DNA of 9,672 bases from Candidatus Caenarcanales bacterium (GTDB lineage Bacteria; Cyanobacteriota; Vampirovibrionia; LMEP-6097). This document shows, in pieces, positions 1 through 5,229 of the stretch; positions within the stretch are counted from its first letter, which is position 1, and each line of letters begins with the position of its first letter. Where the stretch lies: the NCBI GenBank assembly GCA_021299565.1, contig JAJTHA010000129.1, positions 1 to 9,672 on the forward strand. Direction: 5' to 3'. Below the pieces are notes generated by a model. That model searched no databases and was not told where the DNA came from. It was given only the letters and a program-made list of their open reading frames with translations. The position numbers and the translations under genes were made by a program.

Positions 1-108
1 CCCCCTCTTTAAAGCCTTTAACTGATTATAAATAAAATATTAACATGAGTTAAGCGCTTACGCAAGAGGCTTTTTAATAATTTTTAAACATTTTGGAAAT
101 ATCTTAAT
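1..108. other. Gene-free left edge with a possible terminator-like fold
   Basis: No open frame of useful length starts or ends here. On the plus strand AAAGCCT (11-17) can pair with AGGCTTT (67-73), and TTAACT (18-23) with AGTTAA (48-53). The 3' arm runs into a T-rich tract (71-89). This could end a plus-strand gene lying left of the window, or be an AT-rich coincidence. The large loops make a simple intrinsic terminator doubtful. I see no clear terminator for the minus-strand operon that ends at 109. Confidence 0.3.
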
Positions 109-252
109 CTACATGTCTTTTGGATTAATTTCTTCGCCTTCATCATTAATACCAGGCATGATTTTTGAAAAAACCGTAAAAAACATAATCCCAATAAAAG
201 TCAAAACTGCAAATCCAAAAACAACTCCCTTCCACATTCCCTCAAAAATCAT
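109..252 (-). CDS. 47-residue single-pass membrane protein coupled to hemY
   Basis: This small gene has an ATG at 252 and a TAG stop at 109-111. The ATG overlaps the TGA stop of the upstream oxidase gene as ATGA, the usual layout for translational coupling. A good Shine-Dalgarno sequence, AAGGAG (259-264), lies six bases before the ATG inside the end of the upstream gene. The product begins MIFEGMWKG. Residues about 9-28 are a hydrophobic stretch rich in Phe, Val and Ile, long enough for one membrane helix. After a Pro-Gly the tail is short and acidic (NDEGEEINPKDM). I do not recognise a family. By position it may be a membrane partner or anchor for the HemY-type enzyme, or a small subunit of some other membrane complex; both are inference. 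The strong ribosome site, the overlap and the protein-like composition make it very likely a real gene. Confidence 0.82.
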   Translation of the reverse strand: MIFEGMWKGVVFGFAVLTFIGIMFFTVFSKIMPGINDEGEEINPKDM

Positions 253-1640
253 ACAAAACTCCTTGCTCTATCCATAATGTCCATTTTAATTTCTTCGCAT
301 CTTTTTAGTGTATCAGGCACTGATACACCCGATAAATAATTACCAACTAAAAACAAATTATCTAAAAAAGCCAAGTGATCCTCAACTGTACTGATGATTT
401 CTTGATGACCCAAGTTATATTGAGGAATAGCTTTCGGGATGATTGTACTATCGACAAATGAAAAATCAGCAAAATCTAATTTCTTGATAGCATATTGATC
501 AAAAATTTCTTTATGCTCTGTTAAACAAATACTCCATAAATCTTTAGACTGAAAATCTAATATCTGAGAGTTTTTGCAGCCTCCCACAAAACTAACAAAC
601 AAATATTCATCTTCTAAGTTTCTTTCTGGAAATACTTGGGAGGCAAAAATCGTACCTAGGGTAAAATGCGCTTGCTGAGCAGAGATCATACCAAAAGCAT
701 CAAAAAGTTTGGATTCAGTTTCTTTAAAAAGATTTTTTTTGATTGTAAAAGCAATCAAAGCTATAGGTGCGTAATAAATTTGGTTGAGCTGTGACGCTAA
801 ATCTGCATCTAAGTTTTTAATCAAATCAGCAGCTTGAAAAGCTTTTGTGGCAATAACTATTTTTTTGGCTTCTATAATTTCATCATCCATAACTATTTGG
901 TAATTATTCAAATCACAATTTATATTTTTGATTTTGCAATTAAGTTTGATATGGGTAATTTTATCTGCTAGCTTATGACATAAAAACTCCAAACCTTGTT
1001 TGAAATTGATACTTGCTAATGGGATTTTTGCTTTAGCTTTGTTTTGAAACAAACCTTTAATAATAGATCCATGACATTGATCTAATTCATATAACTTCGG
1101 TAAAGCAGCTTTTGCTGAAAGCCTTTTGATATCACCTGCCCAAATACCCTGCAACGCCGGTCCAACAAGATTAGTTGCAATTTCTGGACTAAATTTTCTT
1201 GATATAAACTCATAAACCGTCTCTTCATAATTTGTCGATTTTGGCTTAGAAAATGGCTCTAAAAAAATACTTAGTTTGGATTGAAGACTAAGAATATCAC
1301 TAAATAAAAATGCGGCGGGATTTGCTGGAACTTCTTTGAGTCTTGAATGCTGATACAAATATCTTTTCGACTTTTTTAATTCACTTTGCAAAAGCTCATT
1401 TTCTAAACCCAATTCATGTATCAATCTAAGCAAAATCTCGGAATGATTCATCAGTGTGTTTGGACCAAATTCATAAATAGAATTTTGATAGGCTTTACTT
1501 AACCAGGTACCTCCGACTCTATCACTAGACTCTATTAACAGCACTTTCTGACCAGCTTTCTCAAGCTCATAAGCTAAATATAAGCCGGCAATACCAGCGC
1601 CTACTACAACAATATCAAAACTAGGATTATTTGATTTCAA
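249..1640 (-). CDS. hemY: Protoporphyrinogen oxidase, HemY type (FAD-dependent)
   Basis: Predicted flavoenzyme that oxidises protoporphyrinogen IX to protoporphyrin IX with oxygen, the penultimate step of heme synthesis. The 463-residue length fits the family. An N-terminal FAD-binding Rossmann fold is visible: GAGIAG at residues 14-19, the ribose-binding Glu37 and RVGG at 41-44. The family's GPNTLM-like motif is at 59-64, and the typical GIWAGDIKRLSAKAALPKL block lies at about 165-183. The C-terminal FAD contact reads LVGNYLSGVSVPDTL. The start is a TTG at 1640. An in-frame TGA lies two codons upstream and no other start precedes the FAD motif, so TTG is the only reasonable choice. It overlaps the 3' end of the SIMPL gene by 14 bases and has no good ribosome site, suggesting coupled translation. 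A coproporphyrinogen III oxidase role (HemY/CgoX of the coproporphyrin branch) or another amine-oxidase-fold enzyme cannot be excluded from sequence alone. Confidence 0.88.
   Translation of the reverse strand: MKSNNPSFDIVVVGAGIAGLYLAYELEKAGQKVLLIESSDRVGGTWLSKAYQNSIYEFGPNTLMNHSEILLRLIHELGLENELLQSELKKSKRYLYQHSRLKEVPANPAAFLFSDILSLQSKLSIFLEPFSKPKSTNYEETVYEFISRKFSPEIATNLVGPALQGIWAGDIKRLSAKAALPKLYELDQCHGSIIKGLFQNKAKAKIPLASINFKQGLEFLCHKLADKITHIKLNCKIKNINCDLNNYQIVMDDEIIEAKKIVIATKAFQAADLIKNLDADLASQLNQIYYAPIALIAFTIKKNLFKETESKLFDAFGMISAQQAHFTLGTIFASQVFPERNLEDEYLFVSFVGGCKNSQILDFQSKDLWSICLTEHKEIFDQYAIKKLDFADFSFVDSTIIPKAIPQYNLGHQEIISTVEDHLAFLDNLFLVGNYLSGVSVPDTLKRCEEIKMDIMDRARSFV
259..264 (-). promoter_or_regulatory. 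Shine-Dalgarno AAGGAG of the 47-residue gene
   Basis: AAGGAG on the minus strand lies six bases before the ATG at 252 and within the last codons of the oxidase gene. It decides the start of the small gene. It contrasts with the absence of such a site before the oxidase and SIMPL genes of the same operon. Confidence 0.8.
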
Positions 1641-2397
1641 AAGTCACGTTGACATTAGATGTTACTTCGATGTCGCCTTCGCTAAAAGATTCTGGACTCG
1701 GCATGCTTGATGAGGCTCCCTCTGCAACCATCATATCCATACGAGCAAATGACTTGACCATAGGATAAGGTCTGTAAGTATTTTCATTAATTGATTGCAC
1801 AGCACCAAGTGTTGCTGTTAGAGGACTAAGCATCAATTCTGCTCTAGATTTAGCATCAGCCACAGCATCAGAAAGTGCTTGGTTACTGAGTTTACGAGGA
1901 TCTTCCAATCCATAGCTTACATTTTGAAGTTGGTTAGAACCATTTTGAACAACAGCATTAACTACTTGAGCAACTTTATCGGTTAAAGTATCACCGAAAG
2001 ATAAATCTGCTTTTTTGATTTCCACACTAAAAGCACGATTAGCTATAAAACCTTTTTTAATATTTTTTTGTTTAACACCGTCATATTCAAACTCTTCGTT
2101 GATATTTAGATTACGCATCTTGATATTTTTTTCTGGTATGCCTAGGGATCTAACAGCAGTTAAAACTTCTTTGGCTATTCTGGTATTGTCATCGCTACAT
2201 AGTTTAAAGTCTTTGTGGCGGCTGATTATAGATAGGCTTACACTAGCCATATCTGGAGCAGATTTGAGAGTGGCAGTACCACTTACCGTAACTTGCCTCA
2301 TTGCAGGGTTTGGCGGGCAGCATTTGCCTTCTTCTGCTTTGACTGAACTAAATTGTAAACAAGAGAAAACTAAGGAGGCAATTATAAATTTCTTCAT
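1627..2397 (-). CDS. Exported SIMPL/DUF541 (YggE/BP26-like) protein
   Basis: This 256-residue product has a signal peptide (MKKFIIASLVFSCLQFSSVKA, cleavage likely after residue 21), then CC-PP and a SIMPL domain. Visible family marks are the opening VTVSGTATLKSAPDMASVSLSI, the central KGFIANRAFSVEI strand, a SYGLEDPRKLSNQALSDAV helix typical of these proteins, and the closing SNVNVTFEIK strand. Members such as E. coli YggE and Brucella BP26 are periplasmic or outer-membrane-associated; their biochemical role is poorly defined, with links to oxidative stress. The start is placed at the ATG at 2397, which gives a clean signal peptide. The frame stays open to 2511, but that extension would translate palindromic repeat DNA and spoil the signal peptide. 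No Shine-Dalgarno precedes the ATG; a near-perfect -10 box sits seven bases before it. It is the first gene of an operon with hemY and the 47-residue gene. Confidence 0.88.
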   Translation of the reverse strand: MKKFIIASLVFSCLQFSSVKAEEGKCCPPNPAMRQVTVSGTATLKSAPDMASVSLSIISRHKDFKLCSDDNTRIAKEVLTAVRSLGIPEKNIKMRNLNINEEFEYDGVKQKNIKKGFIANRAFSVEIKKADLSFGDTLTDKVAQVVNAVVQNGSNQLQNVSYGLEDPRKLSNQALSDAVADAKSRAELMLSPLTATLGAVQSINENTYRPYPMVKSFARMDMMVAEGASSSMPSPESFSEGDIEVTSNVNVTFEIK

Positions 2398-2404
2398 TGC
2401 ACTA

Positions 2405-2413
2405 ATTATAGCA
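2405..2413 (-). promoter_or_regulatory. Extended -10 promoter of the SIMPL-hemY operon (leaderless geometry)
   Basis: Read on the minus strand the sequence is TGC-TATAAT, a consensus -10 hexamer with the TG extension, followed by seven bases and then the ATG at 2397. Transcription would begin at or next to the A of ATG, giving a leaderless mRNA. No convincing -35 is seen at 16-18 bases upstream, which is tolerable for an extended -10 promoter. The region just upstream is repeat DNA. Confidence 0.65.
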
Positions 2414-2428
2414 ATTAAATTTAGTGTA

Positions 2429-2470
2429 ATTGCGAGCAAGCAGCAAAGCGGTGTGGCGATCTCGCTTGCC
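2429..2470. repeat. Palindromic element ATTGCGAG...GCGATCTCGC
   Basis: GCGAG (2432-2436) can pair with CTCGC (2461-2465), and alternatively GCAAGC (2436-2441) with GCTTGC (2464-2469). The general form resembles small interspersed palindromes widely seen between bacterial genes (from general knowledge). It abuts the next repeat pair directly and lies just upstream of the SIMPL promoter. Only one copy is present in this window. Confidence 0.5.
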
Positions 2471-2512
2471 GTCACCCTGAGGAGCTGCAAAGCAGCGACG
2501 TGAGGGTCCACG
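2471..2512 (+). repeat. Palindromic repeat family 1, unit A
   Basis: The flank GTCACCCTGAGGAG (2471-2484) is followed by the hairpin CTGC-AAA-GCAG (2485-2495) and the flank CGACGTGAGGGTCCACG (2496-2512). The flanks match units B (2522-2569) and C (6959-7004) with a few substitutions, but the stem sequence is its own. It faces unit B head to head, so the two can form a larger inverted repeat. Confidence 0.8.
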
Positions 2513-2521
2513 ATGCATCAA

Positions 2522-2569
2522 GGTATGTGGATCCTGACGTCGTGGACTTCGTCCACTCCTCAGGATGAC
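2522..2569 (-). repeat. Palindromic repeat family 1, unit B (inverted)
   Basis: Read on the minus strand the unit is GTCATCCTGAGGAG, the hairpin TGGAC-GAA-GTCCA, then CGACGTCAGGATCCACATACC. Apart from the stem and one base, it matches unit C over the whole length, although unit C is about 4.4 kb away. It lies just past the end of the subtilase gene on the same strand, so it would be in that gene's 3' untranslated RNA. No T-run follows, so it is not a typical intrinsic terminator. Confidence 0.85.
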
Positions 2570-2592
2570 ACATGGGCGATTTGGGACCATCT

Positions 2593-4560
2593 CTAATTCA
2601 CATTCAAAACTTTAGTAAGAGGACTAGACCAAACCCCAGATCTATCCATCACAGATAAAGAGATTTTGTGATAGCCAGAAGACAATCTATTAAAATCTAA
2701 AATTCTTGAACTACTCACCTGACCATCTCTACTAGAAACCCACTTATAAGCTCTAATTTGAGGTTTAGACGCACTCGAACTTCTAGCAGCCAAACGCTGT
2801 AATTGATTATTTTTGAAAATTGCCATCTTAAATCTATCAACCAATCCAAAAGGTTCAACTCCACGAGTATCACCAACTGTAACTGACTTATAGACAGGAT
2901 TTGACCATTGACCAGCTGCATTAAGAGCTCTAACACTAATTGTATGAGCGCCGATATTCAAACCAGAAACAGAAAAACTTGCTTGATCATTTAAAGTACC
3001 GTTGAGATTAGATCTCCATTCATATGAAACTATCTCACTTGATGGATCTGATGCTTTTGCACTAAATGTTACAGCTTCACCAATAAGTACATTAGATGGA
3101 ACATTCAATTCATCGACTTCAAGAGGAAAATTAATCTTGGCAGTTGCACCGCGAATAGTTAATCCAGAACTACTGTCTCTTTTGAAAGTTGTTTCCATGC
3201 TACCAGAATCCAACAAGGATCTAACTTGCGCCACTGTTAATTCTTTGGTTTTGTTTTTGGATTTGATGAGAGCAACAATTCCAGCTACAACCGGTGATGC
3301 CATAGACGTTCCACTTTTATTGCCATATGCATTATTAGGAACAGTGCTCAAAAGCCATGAACCAGGAGCAACTATATCTACCCAAGAACCGTAATTAGAA
3401 AAATAAGATTTTGCTGTACCATCAGCAGTAGCTCCCACTGCAATCACAGAATTGAGTGCAGCTGGATAAATAGGATAATCACTAGAATTGTTTCCAGCAG
3501 CGGCAACTGCAACTATACCTAAATCATAAGAGAGATTCAAAACTTCTTGAAGAACATCAAGTTCATAACCAGCAAAACTCATATTGATTACATCAGCATC
3601 ATTATTGATAGCGTAAGTCAAAGCTTCTAAAATATCTGTGGTTTTCAAAAACCCTGAAAAGCCTGTCGAATAGCCAGCTCTAAGCGGCATAATCTTGGCT
3701 TTTGGAGCAATTCCTGTAACGCCTTTACCATTATTTTTGACAGCAGCGATGATACCTGAGACATGAGTACCATGACTATTAACATCCATAGGTTCATTGT
3801 CTTCTCCAGAACAGTCTTCGTTGGCAGCACAATTACTGGCAGCTTGATCTATAAAATCCCAACCACGCACATCATCGATGTAACCGTTGCCATCATCATC
3901 AATTCCATTTCCTGGAATCTCATCTGTGTTAGACCAAATATTTGCAGCTAAATCTTCGTGATTATAATCAACACCAGTATCGATAACTGCGACTACAGCT
4001 CCTTCACCTTCGGTTTTATCCCACAAGGCATCAGGCTCAACTATGCTCATTATCCATTGTTGATCGACTTGAGGATCATTAACAGTATTTGAATCCACAG
4101 CATTGATTTCAAACAATTGGTTGACATAAGCTTTTTCTACTCGATAGCCACCATAAGTAAATTTTTCTTCGTTTAATTTTTCGATTACTGCTTTTAAAGT
4201 TTCTCTAGAAATTTCTTTGTCTAGTTTTAAAACAGCCATTTCTGCTTGAAGTTCTTTTTTAATTTTTTTGAGTTTATGTAATTTTTTGATTTTGTGGCTT
4301 TTCTTAGCGACTTGAATTTGTCTGTGTAAAATATTTATACGACTTGCACTATCATCCACCAAGCCATATTGCTGACTTAACTTATACAAGAACTCATCGT
4401 CAGCCCAAGCTTGAGTATTAGATTTACTGAGCTTTTTGTATTTTAGGACTATCTCGTTGTCGCTAAACTTAATATCCGGCTTCACCAAGAGAGCCTTTGC
4501 ATCAAGTTGTAAAAACAACAAAACAAATAAAAATAAAACTATGGTTGATTTCTTCCTCAC
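2593..4560 (-). CDS. Secreted subtilisin-like serine protease (peptidase S8)
   Basis: This 655-residue exported protease has a signal peptide (residues 1 to about 23, hydrophobic core IVLFLFVLLFLQL). A propeptide of about 150 residues follows, containing an unusual Lys-rich helical stretch (about 85-115). The catalytic domain spans about 165-475. The triad is visible: Asp194 in AVIDTGVD, His263 in NSHGTHVSG and Ser419 in SGTSMASP, with oxyanion-hole Asn357 in AAAGNN. The segment GIDDDGNGYIDD (219-230) looks like a calcium-binding loop. Two similar C-terminal beta domains follow (about 483-562 and 566-655), each with a Y-W/K-W strand and a GxHxIS...WS pattern, like PKD/Ig-type modules. The start is GTG at 4560, with an in-frame TAA seven codons upstream. 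No good Shine-Dalgarno sequence is near it. The product probably acts in the periplasm or outside the cell; its substrate is unknown. It appears to be transcribed alone. Confidence 0.93.
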   Translation of the reverse strand: MRKKSTIVLFLFVLLFLQLDAKALLVKPDIKFSDNEIVLKYKKLSKSNTQAWADDEFLYKLSQQYGLVDDSASRINILHRQIQVAKKSHKIKKLHKLKKIKKELQAEMAVLKLDKEISRETLKAVIEKLNEEKFTYGGYRVEKAYVNQLFEINAVDSNTVNDPQVDQQWIMSIVEPDALWDKTEGEGAVVAVIDTGVDYNHEDLAANIWSNTDEIPGNGIDDDGNGYIDDVRGWDFIDQAASNCAANEDCSGEDNEPMDVNSHGTHVSGIIAAVKNNGKGVTGIAPKAKIMPLRAGYSTGFSGFLKTTDILEALTYAINNDADVINMSFAGYELDVLQEVLNLSYDLGIVAVAAAGNNSSDYPIYPAALNSVIAVGATADGTAKSYFSNYGSWVDIVAPGSWLLSTVPNNAYGNKSGTSMASPVVAGIVALIKSKNKTKELTVAQVRSLLDSGSMETTFKRDSSSGLTIRGATAKINFPLEVDELNVPSNVLIGEAVTFSAKASDPSSEIVSYEWRSNLNGTLNDQASFSVSGLNIGAHTISVRALNAAGQWSNPVYKSVTVGDTRGVEPFGLVDRFKMAIFKNNQLQRLAARSSSASKPQIRAYKWVSSRDGQVSSSRILDFNRLSSGYHKISLSVMDRSGVWSSPLTKVLNVN

Positions 4561-4760
4561 AATAATTACCCAAAGTTAAAGTTCCCCCTTAGCTAGTGGT
4601 CTAGAGCCTGGTCAATCGCTGATATTTACATATATGACTAAGCCGAAAAACCTAGGTATAACAAGGTTTTTGGGAAAAAATTAGTACTAAGATCCTAGGA
4701 TTTAAACCAAACAACCGAGACAATAAGAATCTAATTTTCTTGATTCTGGGCTTTACAAGT

Positions 4761-4784
4761 TAGCAGTCTTTGAAAGATCAGCTA
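4761..4784. promoter_or_regulatory. Imperfect palindrome upstream of groES
   Basis: TAGC-AG-TCTTT-G-AAAGA-TCA-GCTA is an imperfect 24-base palindrome with a perfect core, TCTTTGAAAGA. It lies about 50 bases upstream of the groES -10 box. Its half-site TTAGCAGTC recalls half of a CIRCE element, but the other half does not match. It may be a regulator site; this is inference. Confidence 0.35.
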
Positions 4785-4797
4785 GAAATACTAATGC

Positions 4798-4826
4798 GTT
4801 AATAAACTTTTAAATAAACTATTAAC
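4798..4826. promoter_or_regulatory. Operator-like inverted and tandem repeat at the groES promoter
   Basis: GTTAATA (4798-4804) and TATTAAC (4820-4826) form a perfect 7-bp inverted repeat with a 15-base spacer. Inside it AATAAACTTTTA (4801-4812) is followed directly by AATAAACTATTA (4813-4824), an 11-of-12 tandem repeat. The block covers where the -35 box should be, so a bound protein could block or aid RNA polymerase. The repeats are seen; binding is inferred, and AT-richness could produce part of the pattern. Confidence 0.45.
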
Positions 4827-4834
4827 ACTGAACA

Positions 4835-4843
4835 TGCTAGAAT
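4835..4843 (+). promoter_or_regulatory. Extended -10 promoter of groES-groEL
   Basis: TGC-TAGAAT is an extended -10 box (five of six bases of TATAAT). Transcription would start near 4850, leaving a leader of just under 50 bases before the groES ATG. No good -35 is seen at the right spacing. Confidence 0.55.
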
Positions 4844-4882
4844 CCAGTCCTGTAAAGGGTTTTTGTAACCTAATTATCACAT

Positions 4883-4888
4883 AGGAGG
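4883..4888 (+). promoter_or_regulatory. Shine-Dalgarno AGGAGG of groES
   Basis: A full AGGAGG lies nine bases before the ATG at 4898. It supports this start, and it shows that the organism uses Shine-Dalgarno recognition for some genes. Confidence 0.85.
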
Positions 4889-4897
4889 TAAATACAT

Positions 4898-5206
4898 ATG
4901 GCAACGGCAACCAAGAAAAAATTAAAACCACTTAACGACAAGATTGTTGTTGAAAAAGCGGAAGCTGAAGAAAAGACTGAAGGCGGTATCTATCTACCAA
5001 GTAGTTCACAAGAAAAACCACTTGAAGGGATAGTAACGGCTGTAGGTCCTGGACAAGCAAACGAGAAAGGTGAAAGACAAGCGCTTCAAGTTAAAGAAGG
5101 CGATAGAGTTCTTTACTCTAAATATTCTGGAACAGAATTGAAAATCAATGGCAAAGAGTTATTGATCATTTCTGAAAAAGATATTCTTGCAATCATCGAA
5201 AGTTAA
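4898..5206 (+). CDS. groES: Co-chaperonin GroES (Cpn10)
   Basis: This 102-residue co-chaperonin subunit caps the GroEL ring as a heptamer during ATP-driven protein folding in the cytoplasm. The Cpn10 pattern is clear: PLNDKIVVEKAEAEEKTEGGIYLP near the N terminus, with the GroEL-binding mobile loop around GGIYLPSSSQEKP (about 29-41), then GIVTAVGPG (44-52), a DRVLYSKYSGTEL strand and a closing LLIISEKDILAII. It is a few residues longer than usual because of a short Lys/Thr-rich N-terminal extension (MATATKKK). groEL follows after 23 bases in the same operon. Confidence 0.97.
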   Translation: MATATKKKLKPLNDKIVVEKAEAEEKTEGGIYLPSSSQEKPLEGIVTAVGPGQANEKGERQALQVKEGDRVLYSKYSGTELKINGKELLIISEKDILAIIES

Positions 5207-5229
5207 TTTAGACAAAAGGAGATTTAATC

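Larger units (their letters stand above)
4561..4897. other. Intergenic region between the subtilase gene and groES
   Basis: This 337-base divergent spacer holds no gene. From left to right it contains: a weak -35-like TTGACC for the subtilase gene (minus strand, 4610-4615) without a convincing -10; an 8-bp inverted repeat AAAAACCT/AGGTTTTT (4646-4653 with 4664-4671); the perfect palindrome ATCCTAGGAT (4692-4701); a small hairpin AGAATC/GATTCT (4726-4731 with 4742-4747); an imperfect palindrome at 4761-4784; and the operator-like repeats and promoter of groES (separate entries). No CIRCE element (TTAGCACTC-N9-GAGTGCTAA) is present. Confidence 0.7.

Noticed and set aside
2398..2511. N-terminal extension of the SIMPL gene to 2511 (38 more residues)
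   Set aside because: It would translate palindromic repeat DNA, and the ATG at 2397 gives a clean signal peptide with a consensus -10 box just upstream.
2402..2590. Short minus-strand frame of 62 codons across the repeat region
   Set aside because: It is made wholly of repeat DNA and the SIMPL promoter, with Arg/His-rich, non-protein-like composition.
4761..4784. CIRCE element for HrcA
   Set aside because: Only a partial half-site (TTAGCAGTC) is present; the second half and the nine-base spacing do not match.
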